Shown one piece after another: positions 49,241 to 57,370 of a stretch of 64,000 bases of DNA (position 1 is its first letter; each line of letters begins with the position of its first letter). A model generated the notes under the pieces. The model was given only the letters and a program-made list of their open reading frames with translations. It was not told the origin of the DNA and ran no database searches. Source of the stretch: Nostoc sp. NIES-3756 (lineage in GTDB: Bacteria; Cyanobacteriota; Cyanobacteriia; Cyanobacteriales; Nostocaceae); the NCBI RefSeq assembly GCF_001548375.1, contig NZ_AP017295.1:558001-622000 (forward strand), given 5' to 3'. Made by a program: the position numbers and the translations under genes.

Positions 49241-49843
49241 ATGTCCCTGATTCGAGAACTTTTAAAAGCAATTCGTATTACTCTACTATTTTGGTTAATC
49301 ACAGCCATTATTTATCCTCTCGCTATTTTAGTAGTTGGTCAAGGATTATTCCCTTATCAAGCTAACGGTAGCATCATGCAAAATATAGAAGCAGAACCAA
49401 TTGGTTCCGCTTTAATTGGTCAAGTATTCGCTTCCGAAAAATATTTCCATAGCCGTCCCAGTGCAACAAGATATAGTCAAGGTAGGAAAGCAAGACCAAC
49501 TGGTATATCTGGTGGTAGTAATTTAGCTCCTAGTAACCCAGCACTACTAAACCGCATTGTGGAAGAAGCAAATCAACTACGCGATGAAAATATTCAACCC
49601 GTTGAAGATTTAATATATAGTTCTGGTTCAGGCTTAGACCCCCATATTTCTGTGCAAGCAGCAAGGCAACAAATAGAGACAGTAGCACGCGCCCGTAGTG
49701 TCCAGCCAGATGAAATTCTGCGTTTAATTAATAAGTACACAGATGGGAGATTTTTATGGATTTTTGGCGAACCAGGAGTCAATGTTCTACGGTTAAATTA
49801 TGCTCTCGATTTACAAGATATTAACAATCAGCAAAATCGATAA
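49241..49843 (+). CDS. kdpC: Potassium-transporting ATPase subunit KdpC
   Basis: A 200-residue accessory subunit with one N-terminal membrane helix (about 12-35) and a soluble domain. Family motifs are IGSALIGQVF, YFHSRPSATRYS, GSNLAPSNPAL, SSGSGLDPHISVQAARQQ and GRFLWIFGEPGVNVLRLN. It lies 72 bp after kdpG. Confidence 0.95.
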   Translation: MSLIRELLKAIRITLLFWLITAIIYPLAILVVGQGLFPYQANGSIMQNIEAEPIGSALIGQVFASEKYFHSRPSATRYSQGRKARPTGISGGSNLAPSNPALLNRIVEEANQLRDENIQPVEDLIYSSGSGLDPHISVQAARQQIETVARARSVQPDEILRLINKYTDGRFLWIFGEPGVNVLRLNYALDLQDINNQQNR

Positions 49844-49919
49844 GATTGGGGAGTAGGGAGTAGGAAGTGGGGAGTGGGGAAAATAAGACAGAAAAACCAA
49901 TGACTAATTACACTTAAGT

Positions 49920-51038
49920 ATGAATTACGAATTACGAATTACGAATTACGAATTAAAAAAGGGTAAGCATAAAATATTTATTGGTATGGCTCCAGGTGTA
50001 GGTAAAACTTACCGGATGCTAGAAGAAGCACATGCACTCAAACAAGAAGGAATTGATGTTGTTATTGGGCTTTTAGAAACCCACGGACGTAAGGAAACAG
50101 CCGATAAAGCTGAAGGTTTAGAAATTGTACCCCGTCAGCAAATCATCAGAGGTGGACTAACGTTAACTGAAATGGATACAGACGCTATTATCAAGCGATC
50201 GCCTCAGTTAGTGTTAGTCGATGAACTCGCCCATACTAACGTTCCTGGTTCGCCACGGGAAAAACGCTATGAAGATGTGGAAGTCATCTTAGCCGCCGGG
50301 ATTGATGTCTATTCCACAATGAATGTGCAGCATTTGGAAAGTCTCAATGATATAGTAGCCAGAATTACTGGTGTGGTTGTCAGGGAGCGTGTAGCCGATA
50401 GGATTCTTGATGATGCAGATGAGATAGTAGTAATAGATGTTACACCTGAAACCCTGCAAGAACGGTTAATAGAAGGGAAGATTTACGCACAGCCGAAAAT
50501 TCAACAAGCTCTAGATAACTTTTTCCAACGCCGGAATTTAATCGCTTTGCGGGAATTGGCTTTACGTGAAGTAGCAGACAACGTAGAAGAAGAAGCGATC
50601 GCCACTACCCCCAATGGACAATTTTGCAACATTCACGAACGGGTTTTAGTCTGTGTATCTACTTATCCCAACTCAGTACAACTGTTACGCCGGGGTGCAA
50701 GAATAGCCAACTACATGAATGCACCCTTATGTGTATTATTCGTTGCCAATCCTGAACGCTTCCTGACTAAAGAAGAAAGCTTACACATCGACACTTGTGA
50801 GAAATTGTGTAAAGAATTTGACGGTACTTTTATTCGAGAGACTAATAATAATGTAGCGCAGGCGATCGCTCAAGTTGCAGAAAAATACCGCATCACGCAA
50901 ATAGTCATCGGCGAAAGTCACCATTCTCGTTGGCAAATGTTCCTCAAAGGTTCTTTAACGCAAACATTAGTCCGCTTACTAAAAAACATTGATATACACA
51001 TCATAGCCAGCGAAAAAGTTTCTGCATCCAAACGCTGA
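49920..51038 (+). CDS. kdpD: Short KdpD: N-terminal sensor domain with Usp domain, no kinase
   Basis: A 372-residue protein matching only the N-terminal half of E. coli KdpD. The KdpD domain holds the ATP-binding Walker A motif FIGMAPGVGKTYRM and Walker B-like LVLVDELAHTNVPGS. A Usp-like domain follows (about 235-365). The membrane segments and histidine-kinase domain are absent. Anabaena L-31 has a short KdpD of similar length in the same place. The ATG and the first 12 codons lie in an STRR array ([12 protein letters not shown]); no other Met precedes the Walker motif. No kdpE is adjacent, so the partner kinase is unknown. Confidence 0.92.
   Translation: MNYELRITNYELKKGKHKIFIGMAPGVGKTYRMLEEAHALKQEGIDVVIGLLETHGRKETADKAEGLEIVPRQQIIRGGLTLTEMDTDAIIKRSPQLVLVDELAHTNVPGSPREKRYEDVEVILAAGIDVYSTMNVQHLESLNDIVARITGVVVRERVADRILDDADEIVVIDVTPETLQERLIEGKIYAQPKIQQALDNFFQRRNLIALRELALREVADNVEEEAIATTPNGQFCNIHERVLVCVSTYPNSVQLLRRGARIANYMNAPLCVLFVANPERFLTKEESLHIDTCEKLCKEFDGTFIRETNNNVAQAIAQVAEKYRITQIVIGESHHSRWQMFLKGSLTQTLVRLLKNIDIHIIASEKVSASKR
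49922..49956 (+). repeat. STRR heptamer array (GAATTAC x4 + GAATTAA) encoding the KdpD N-terminus
   Basis: Four exact GAATTAC units and a variant fifth begin at the last base of the kdpD start codon. Read as codons they give [11 protein letters not shown]. The same heptamer lies at the end of gcvP and, as its reverse complement, at 57304. Confidence 0.92.
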
Positions 51039-51359
51039 CAATTATTTAAAATTTAACAAGCCACTAAACATTAAATTATAATCTCGTACCTGTGTGACTC
51101 CGTGCCTCTGTGGTTAATTTAACCAACATCTGAGCTTTGTCAAAACAGTAAACTAATTCGTTAAACGTTTGCTTCACCATTATTATCTACTACCTGCATT
51201 TTCCGCAGAATAGCGGCTTGAATCTTAGTATCAAAATCAGGCTCGTCTAGTAATAACTGTTAAGCTAACGGATGATTAAAGAAGGATTAATTAACTTTAA
51301 TTCTTTTGGTACTTTTCCAATGCAGGGTGAAACTGCATTGGAGAATTGAGTAAATGCTA
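51039..51359. other. Intergenic region downstream of kdpD
   Basis: No gene is visible. It contains degenerate octamers CTCCGTGC-CTCTGTGG (51098-51113), related to the octamer array at 62641. It also has a 9-bp perfect hairpin, CCAATGCAG (51317-51325) / CTGCATTGG (51333-51341), located just past the stop of the leftward glycine-zipper gene. No T-run follows on either strand. Confidence 0.5.
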
Positions 51360-51929
51360 TTACTTAGCGCCACCGAAAAGTTTGTAGATTCCGTATCCAA
51401 TAGCTCCCGCAGCAACAACAGGCGCAGCAGCAACTATAGCGGTACCAGCAATTGCACCTCCTCCAACAACACCACCTATACCAGCAAGGGTACTCATAAT
51501 TGCAGCACCCGAAGCACCAGCCGCTACTGTTACAACACCTGCACCAGCTACACCAGCCGCAGCACCGATGTTGGTAGCTGTTCTTGCAGCTGCGCGAGCA
51601 TTACGTTCTTCCTCAGATAAATCTGGCTGGTCTTTGAACAGGGTTTCATTCATTATTTTTGCCCCAGCATAAGCAGGCCCAGCTGCCAATACGGCAGGAG
51701 CAGCTGCCATACCACCGCCAACTACACCACCAGCCGCCGCTAGACCTGATGTTATTCCGGCTCCTGAAGTTGCTGCTACAGATAACCCTGTTGCAGCACT
51801 AATAGCAGCGCCAGCAGCCGCGCCAGTCTCTGCAACTGCTCGTATAGTTTTTAAGTCTTTCACACCTAAAGTTTCTTCAACAACAGTCTCCACAACTTCT
51901 TCAATAGCTTTATTGGTGTAATCTTTCAT
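51360..51929 (-). CDS. Ala/Gly-rich glycine-zipper membrane protein, unknown function
   Basis: A 189-residue protein. Residues 1-35 are acidic and helical (KDYTNKAIEEVVETVVEETL). The rest alternates Ala/Gly-rich hydrophobic stretches with GxxxG zippers (AAAGAAISAATGLS; GGVVGGGMAAAPAVL; GGVVGGGAIAGTAI), split by a charged hinge (FKDQPDLSEEERNARA). There is no signal peptide. Such zippers pack as membrane helices or pores, and appear in some bacteriocin-like peptides and in phage or stress proteins. No family could be named. Confidence 0.65.
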   Translation of the reverse strand: MKDYTNKAIEEVVETVVEETLGVKDLKTIRAVAETGAAAGAAISAATGLSVAATSGAGITSGLAAAGGVVGGGMAAAPAVLAAGPAYAGAKIMNETLFKDQPDLSEEERNARAAARTATNIGAAAGVAGAGVVTVAAGASGAAIMSTLAGIGGVVGGGAIAGTAIVAAAPVVAAGAIGYGIYKLFGGAK

Positions 51930-52132
51930 GTCTATTTATTTTTTCTTGTGCTTGTAAATCGTACACTACTACTAGAGCATAATTGCTACTAACACAAAAC
52001 AGTAGTAACACTGCCAGTACTTTTTCTAACTCTAAAGCACTCAGTAATAATTTTTAGTGAAGAAACTGATATAGTTACGGAATAAACAATGCTTTTGAAG
52101 CCTTCAAGAGATGTGTCTATGAGAAGATTATT

Positions 52133-52432
52133 TTATTCAGGCTGATTGAAAATAGATAGAAGGTTACGACGACCACTCACTACTCGTAAAATTTCGATTC
52201 CATCATCCAATAGTCTATAAAAAATGATGTAGCCTTCAAGCGGTAAGCCTCGCAAGTCATAGCGGATTTCTGCATAACTTTTACCACTGTTAGGAAATTT
52301 AACAAGTTGTTGACATTTACGGTTAAATTCTCGAAAAAAGTGTTCACCTGCTTCCAGGCTGTTTTGTGCGAAGTAATCAGCAATTTCATTGAGGTCTTGA
52401 CTAGCAAGAATGTTGATAACGTAGCGATTCAT
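52133..52432 (-). CDS. ParE/RelE-family toxin of a type II toxin-antitoxin system
   Basis: A 99-residue basic protein with the ParE/RelE fold: ILASQDLNEIADYFAQNS (first helices), FPNSGKSYAEIRYDLRGLPL, EGYIIFYRLLDDGIEILRVV and a terminal SGRRNLLSIF. ParE toxins poison gyrase; RelE toxins cut mRNA, and sequence alone does not decide here. Its ATG overlaps the antitoxin TGA by 4 bp (ATGA), so the two are translationally coupled. Confidence 0.87.
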   Translation of the reverse strand: MNRYVINILASQDLNEIADYFAQNSLEAGEHFFREFNRKCQQLVKFPNSGKSYAEIRYDLRGLPLEGYIIFYRLLDDGIEILRVVSGRRNLLSIFNQPE

Positions 52433-52695
52433 TTTTCTGCCTGACGTTGTTGCTCAAACCGCTCTAGAATTTGATTGACAAAGGTTTCGCCGTCGATGGG
52501 TGCTGTGTGTTCGGAAACTGCGATCGCTGCATCAATTTTTTCTCGCACATCCTTCACCCATTCAGCCTCAGTACGATCATACTCATCTAACAAACGTAGA
52601 GCGATTTCTAACACTTCCTCTACAGAATTATATTTTCCTGTTTGAAGTTTTTCCTGGATCAAGCGTTCTTGGTTAGGAGTAAGACTAATGCTCAT
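52429..52695 (-). CDS. ParD-like antitoxin of the adjacent toxin
   Basis: An 88-residue protein with an N-terminal ribbon-helix-helix-like region (MSISLTPNQERLIQEKLQTG; YNSVEEVLEIALRLLDE) and an acidic, flexible C-terminus that would wrap the toxin. It is placed first in the operon, as is normal for ParD/ParE. Such antitoxins also repress their own promoter, which would lie at 52696-52760. Confidence 0.85.
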   Translation of the reverse strand: MSISLTPNQERLIQEKLQTGKYNSVEEVLEIALRLLDEYDRTEAEWVKDVREKIDAAIAVSEHTAPIDGETFVNQILERFEQQRQAEK

Positions 52696-52765
52696 AGCAA
52701 TTAAGAATTAAGCTACATATAAAAATTATTGTACTGAACAACTATTGTTAGATATTCGTAATCGC

Positions 52766-53350
52766 CTATTCATTTTCGGTTGCTTCGGCTTCAAACTCAA
52801 CTTGTCGGTATAAATCAGCGATCGCAATTTCCACATTCACCGATTCAAGTCGCAATTTGTCCTCTAGATTATAATCGGACAATACCCATTTTCCCTGTTC
52901 ATTGCGCCGAAATACTTCCACACCTGGTTGTGCTACTTGGACTAATACATATTCTTGCAAAGTTTGAGAACGACGGTATGCAGCAAACTTTTTCCCGCGA
53001 TCAACTGCTTCCGTTGAAGGTGATAGCACTTCAATAATTAAGCTGGGAAATTGTATTAATAGCGGATCATTATCGCGTTCGTCGCAAGTAACCACCACAT
53101 CAGGATAAAAATACTTCTGTCCTGGTTCCACCTGCACCTTCACATCTACAATGTACACTTCACAGGGGCGATCGGCTAAGGCATCATCTAATAGTTTGAA
53201 GAAATTTCCAGAAACCCGATTATGGTTGCGCGTACCACCAACCATTGCGACTACTTCACCATCCCAATATTCGTAGCGTTCCTCTTGCGCTGGTTCCCAA
53301 AGTAAATATTCCTGAGCGCTCATGAAAATGCTATCGGGTAAAGCAACCAT
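52766..53350 (-). CDS. Uma2-family (DUF820) putative restriction-endonuclease-like protein
   Basis: An intact member, 194 residues from the ATG at 53350; a TTG at 53365 would add 5. Motifs: SAQEYLLWEPAQEERYEYWD, GTRNHNRVSGNFF, the nuclease-fold core YFYPDVVVTC and LIIEVLSPSTEAVDRGKKF (Asp...Glu-x-Leu), and ADLYRQVEF at the end. The Uma2 family is greatly expanded in cyanobacteria and its function is not established. This is the only one of three Uma2 loci in the window that is undamaged. Confidence 0.85.
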   Translation of the reverse strand: MVALPDSIFMSAQEYLLWEPAQEERYEYWDGEVVAMVGGTRNHNRVSGNFFKLLDDALADRPCEVYIVDVKVQVEPGQKYFYPDVVVTCDERDNDPLLIQFPSLIIEVLSPSTEAVDRGKKFAAYRRSQTLQEYVLVQVAQPGVEVFRRNEQGKWVLSDYNLEDKLRLESVNVEIAIADLYRQVEFEAEATENE

Positions 53351-53482
53351 GTCTAAATCAGGCAATGATTTACTCTTATAGGATAGCGAAAAAAACTTAT
53401 TAGTTTTGAATACTTCAGTGCGTGTACAAATCCTGACTTTTCACATTATGCGGAAAAGTTGACGCAGAACCTAACCCCCTAA

Positions 53483-53507
53483 CCCCCTTCCCTACTAGGG
53501 AAGGGGG
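53483..53507. repeat. 11-bp perfect extragenic palindrome next to the IS remnant
   Basis: CCCCCTTCCCT (53483-53493) and AGGGAAGGGGG (53497-53507) with a 3-nt loop. It is part of a composite repeat whose other arm, CCTCTCCCCT, abuts the left end of the IS remnant. Confidence 0.8.
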
Positions 53508-53528
53508 AAAATTAAAGCCTCTCCCCTA

Positions 53529-54765
53529 CAAGGCTACGGTGTACACACAAGTAGACCCAGAGCAAGTTTCCAGCCAAAAAAGGTAGATTCAAACTGCTCA
53601 AGCCCACGAACCAAAGTAGTAATTCCCGGAGGTTTTTGAGACTTGTAACCAGACCAACCACCAAGTCGAGCAATAATCCAAGTAGCCCAAGCTAGAGTTG
53701 AAGGAGAATAGGGATTTTGTTGAAGTAGAGTTTTCCCTTCTAAAGTAGGTGCAAGAGTAGATAAGCATTGCTGTTGCTCAGGAGAAAAAGCAACAGTTGC
53801 GGGTAAATCAGGATTATCCCGTCCCTGAATCAGTTGTAAAATTCGCACAGCAACAGACAAAGCCAACACACTCAGTCGTTGGATAGCAGCAATCGACTCT
53901 AATTGTGTCGCTTCGAGATTTAATCCCGCAGTTTTGAGAATGGCAAACAATTGTTCAATTCGCCATCGCCATGTGTACCATTTAATGACTTGCAGTGCTT
54001 GTTCTAAACAAACGACTTGATGTGTGGTGAGCAATCGCCAATGGATTGGTTCTTGACCTGGTGGTGGGTTGACTTCCAGCGCTTCAACTGCGTAAAGCGT
54101 CACACTAGGGGGATAGTCTTGCCGATTCAATTTATCTGGACGTTGAATTTTCACTACCGCACGGCGAACAATTAATAATGCCTCTCTTGCTGTTCTACCG
54201 ATGCGTGCGTCTGACGGCACATCTACTGTATAAGTCCCCTCGCTGGGCTGTTCATTTAAGTATGTATACAGTGATTGGGTTTTTCCTACAAGGCGACGGT
54301 CAATGCGCGCTCTGACCAGCACATGATTGTCGTGATTTGGGACTGTGGCAAATTCCTCATACATATCGCTTTCGCGGTCGGCGATGTGAGTCACGATTTT
54401 GGCATTACCAATAGTTAATTTCGCTCGTATCACTGATGGCTAATATATGCTTTCCTTCTACCTGAGATACGCAGTGGTCTGATAGGCTTCGTACTAATTC
54501 CCCTACTGTCACATTCTCATTCTCCAAAAATCGATAATATCCCACTTGTTCGGCTCTATTTTTACTTATTTGCCGAATGCTCACTGATTGATGCTTTCCC
54601 ATTGCTTCGTATAATGCCGCCCCCTTTTTATCAGTCGCGGGTCTCCAAATGCTTTTCCCCCAACTACTTGAGCGTGTATTCTGATTGGATTTTCCACCGC
54701 CTTTTACTTCCCCCAACTCCTTCTGTTATTACTTTACTTGGACTTGTGTGTACACCGTAGCCTTG
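53529..54765 (-). mobile_element. IS4-type element remnant, 1237 bp, with identical 24-bp ends
   Basis: The left end 53529-53552 and the right end 54742-54765 are exact inverted copies of 24 bp (containing CTACGGTGTACACACAAGT). The only coding content is a broken IS4-type transposase on the minus strand. Outside the ends, host palindromic arms CCTCTCCCCT and AGGGGAGAGG continue the symmetry, suggesting insertion into an extragenic palindrome. No simple direct duplication is visible. With intact ends it could still be moved in trans. Confidence 0.83.
53534..54716 (-). pseudogene. IS4-family (Tn5-like) transposase with internal deletion and frame change
   Basis: The N-terminal part (54716-54405) ends ILAISDTSEIN, holding the first catalytic Asp, then YW and a stop. 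The C-terminal part continues in another frame from about 54433: NAKIVTHIADRESDMYEE (second Asp), then WYTWRWRIEQLFAILKTAG (Glu of the YREK signature). Full-length relatives have roughly 90 residues between the first Asp region and the KIVTHIADRESD strand; here they are missing. An internal deletion of roughly 270 bp with loss of frame is therefore inferred. The enzyme cannot be functional. Confidence 0.85.
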
Positions 54766-55045
54766 CAGGGGAGAGGTTTGGAGAGGGGTTTTTCAGATCC
54801 CATGAAAAGTCCGTGTACAAAGCAGCCTGATCAATGCAATTTCACATGAAAATTTGCTCAAGTGAGAATCACTCAGCAACAATTTCTGGTAAAAAAACTG
54901 ATCTGGTTGGGGAAGAAACTAGGATAATGAAGCATAATTAACCTTTATAGCTTTGAGCGATGCCTAACGGCAAGCCGCAAAGCGTCTACGCCATCACCCA
55001 AGATGGTTCATCCTCAAGGCTTGTGATTCAACTAATTAATTGACT

Positions 55046-56050
55046 ATGAGTACAGCAAATATTGCGCCAGTTATACGTGTGGGAGTTCTAGGTTTCGGTG
55101 GACTCGGACAAGCAGCCGCCAAGGTACTTGCAGGTAAACGGGAAATGACTCTAGTAGCAGTGGCAGACCAAAAAGGCTATGCTTATGCTGCTGGTGGTTT
55201 AAATTTTAAAGATTGCATTGCTACCTATCAGTCTCAAGGTTCAGTAGGTTATTTAGAACCTATCGGCAATTTAACCAACAACAGTATTCAAGATTTAATC
55301 GACAGCACCCAACCTGTAGACGGCTATTTTCTGGCTTTACCCAACCTACCCAACGATTTTATTCCTTCTGTAGCACGGCAGTTTATTCAATCTGGTTGGC
55401 GCGGTGTGCTGGTAGATGCAATTAAGCGTACCAGTGCGGTAGAACAGCTAATTGCTATGAAAGAAGAATTGCAAGCGGCTGGTATTACCTATATGACAGG
55501 ATGTGGTGCAACCCCCGGACTGTTAACAGCAGCCGCCGCCTTAGCCGCCCAAAGTTACGCCGAAATTCATAAAGTAGAGATTACTTTTGGTGTAGGTATT
55601 GCCAATTGGGAAGCTTATCGTGCCACTGTCCGTGAAGATATCGGACATATGCCCGGTTACACAGTCGAAGCAGCCAGGGCAATGACTGATGCAGAAGTAG
55701 AAGCATTACTAGACAAAACTAACGGCGTGTTGACCTTAGAAAATATGGAACATGCCGATGATGTAATGTTAGAGTTAGCCGGAATAGTAGAGCGCGATCG
55801 CGTGACTGTTGGTGGTGTAGTTGATACCCGTAATCCTAAAAAACCCCTCAGCACCAATGTAAAAGTCACAGGGCGCACCTTTGAAGGCAAAATTTCTACC
55901 CACACCTTTACATTAGGAGATGAAACCAGCATGGCAGCCAATGTTTGTGGTCCTGCTTTTGGTTATCTCAAAGCTGGCGCACAGTTACACCAACGCGGTA
56001 TCTATGGCATATTTACGGCGGCGGAAATTATGCCTCAGTTTGTCAAATAA
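55046..56050 (+). CDS. Saccharopine-dehydrogenase-like NAD(P)-binding oxidoreductase
   Basis: From the ATG at 55046 the product is 334 residues; a TTG 6 bp earlier is less likely. The N-terminal Rossmann fold is [19 protein letters not shown], followed by [17 protein letters not shown], a [13 protein letters not shown] strand, and the catalytic-type [17 protein letters not shown]. This layout is seen in the saccharopine dehydrogenase / homospermidine-synthase-like superfamily. The reaction is not known and there are no pathway neighbours. The gene is flanked by the IS remnant and a solo IS end. Confidence 0.75.
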   Translation: MSTANIAPVIRVGVLGFGGLGQAAAKVLAGKREMTLVAVADQKGYAYAAGGLNFKDCIATYQSQGSVGYLEPIGNLTNNSIQDLIDSTQPVDGYFLALPNLPNDFIPSVARQFIQSGWRGVLVDAIKRTSAVEQLIAMKEELQAAGITYMTGCGATPGLLTAAAALAAQSYAEIHKVEITFGVGIANWEAYRATVREDIGHMPGYTVEAARAMTDAEVEALLDKTNGVLTLENMEHADDVMLELAGIVERDRVTVGGVVDTRNPKKPLSTNVKVTGRTFEGKISTHTFTLGDETSMAANVCGPAFGYLKAGAQLHQRGIYGIFTAAEIMPQFVK

Positions 56051-56086
56051 GATAGCGTGAGTTTGACAAGCGCTATTTTGACCTCT

Positions 56087-56140
56087 CCCCCAACTCCTTC
56101 TGTTATTACTTTACTTGGACTTGTGTGTACACCGTAGCCT
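56087..56140. mobile_element. Solo 54-bp copy of the IS4-type right end
   Basis: Identical over all 54 bases to 54710-54763 of the IS remnant, including most of the terminal repeat. It lies between the oxidoreductase gene and the Old Yellow Enzyme gene, flanked by host repeat arms ACCTCTCC and GGAGAGAGGTTTGGAGAGG. It has no coding capacity. It may be the scar of a second insertion lost by deletion. Confidence 0.85.
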
Positions 56141-56194
56141 ACAAGGAGAGAGGTTTGGAGAGGGGTTTTAAATTCATCAAACTCGCGCTAAGAA

Positions 56195-57262
56195 TTACAA
56201 CCAAGCCCTATCATATTGAACTGGCCAATGTTTCTCATGACCTAGTTGTTTGGCTGCTAGGTGAGGCCAGTAGGGGTTGCGGAGGAGTTCGCGCCCTAAC
56301 AGAACTATATCAGCAGCACCACTACGAATAATTTGGTCGGCTTGTTCTGGGGTCGTAATTAAACCTACTGCACCTGTAGCAATATTAGCTTCTTGGCGAA
56401 TACGTTCAGCGAACTGAGTTTGATATCCGGGTTTTACAGGCACATTAATACCCGGTATCGCCCCACCGGAAGAACAATCTATTAAATCTACGCCTAATGA
56501 TTTGAGTTTGTCACTAATAGCAATACTTTGTTCAATATCCCAACCCTTATCTACCCAGTCGGTTGCAGAGAGGCGGACAAATAAAGGATAAGACTCTGGC
56601 CATACCTCACGTACTGCCTCAACTACTTCTCGTAGTATGCGGGTACGGTTTTCAAAGCTACCACCGTAATCGTCTTGGCGTTGGTTAACCAAGGGGGAAA
56701 GGAATTGATGTAGCAAATAGCCGTGGGCTGCATGAATTTCTATCACTTTAAACCCAGCTTGCAAAGAACGTTTGGCGGCTTGTACGAAAGCTTGAACAAC
56801 TTGTTGGATACCTTCTATACTCAGGGCTTCGGGTACTGGGCTTTCTTTACTAAAAGCGATCGCACTACTAGATACTACAGGTCTCCACCCCTCCTGAGAC
56901 TCATCTAAAACTTTTCCCCCCTTACTAGGTTTGGCGGTGCTGGCTTTTCTCCCAGCGTGGGCTAATTGTATACCTGCCACTGCACCAAAGTTATGAATCA
57001 ACCCGACGGTTCTCGCCAACGCTTCTATGTGTGCATCTGACCAAATTCCTAAATCTTGGGGGCTGATGCGTCCGCGAGGTTCCACAGCCGCCGCCTCTGA
57101 GATCACTAAACCCGCCCCACCCACAGCGCGAGAAGCTAAATGAACCAAGTGCCAATCATTGGCAAAGCCATTAGTACTGGAATATTGACACATCGGTGAC
57201 ACAGCGATGCGGTTGCGAAAAGTTACTTCACGAATCCTCAATGGTTCAAATAGGTGTGTCAT
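56195..57262 (-). CDS. NADH:flavin oxidoreductase, Old Yellow Enzyme family (YqjM/NamA type)
   Basis: A 355-residue FMN barrel enzyme that reduces activated C=C bonds with NAD(P)H. YqjM-class residues are visible: SPMCQYSS (flavin-tuning Cys near residue 25), GIQLAHAGRKAS, the substrate His pair in IHAAHGYLLHQFLSPLVN, and GGSFENRTRILREVV. The ending VQYDRAWL carries the C-terminal Arg that YqjM donates to its dimer partner. Its start lies 108 bp after the MFS gene on the same strand, so co-transcription with that exporter is plausible. Confidence 0.92.
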   Translation of the reverse strand: MTHLFEPLRIREVTFRNRIAVSPMCQYSSTNGFANDWHLVHLASRAVGGAGLVISEAAAVEPRGRISPQDLGIWSDAHIEALARTVGLIHNFGAVAGIQLAHAGRKASTAKPSKGGKVLDESQEGWRPVVSSSAIAFSKESPVPEALSIEGIQQVVQAFVQAAKRSLQAGFKVIEIHAAHGYLLHQFLSPLVNQRQDDYGGSFENRTRILREVVEAVREVWPESYPLFVRLSATDWVDKGWDIEQSIAISDKLKSLGVDLIDCSSGGAIPGINVPVKPGYQTQFAERIRQEANIATGAVGLITTPEQADQIIRSGAADIVLLGRELLRNPYWPHLAAKQLGHEKHWPVQYDRAWL

Positions 57263-57303
57263 TTGTATTCGTTCCTTCTCTTGCTAGGTGAAAGAAATTT
57301 AAT

Positions 57304-57370
57304 AATTCGTAATTCGTAATTCGTAATTCGTAATGGGCTAACGCCCCGCTCCGCTAACGTAATTCGTAAT
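57304..57370. repeat. STRR (AATTCGT) carrying a 24-bp palindromic insert
   Basis: Four AATTCGT units and a partial one are interrupted at 57335-57358 by GGGCTAACGCCCCGCTCCGC plus TAAC. GTAAT flanks the insert on both sides (57330-57334, 57359-57363), then the STRR resumes. Same arrangement as 30541-30595. Confidence 0.85.

Noticed and set aside
54405..54433. Programmed frameshift joining the two transposase parts
   Set aside because: The parts do not meet at contiguous protein positions: the region between the first Asp and the second Asp strand is missing, so a deletion is needed and frameshifting alone would not rebuild the enzyme.
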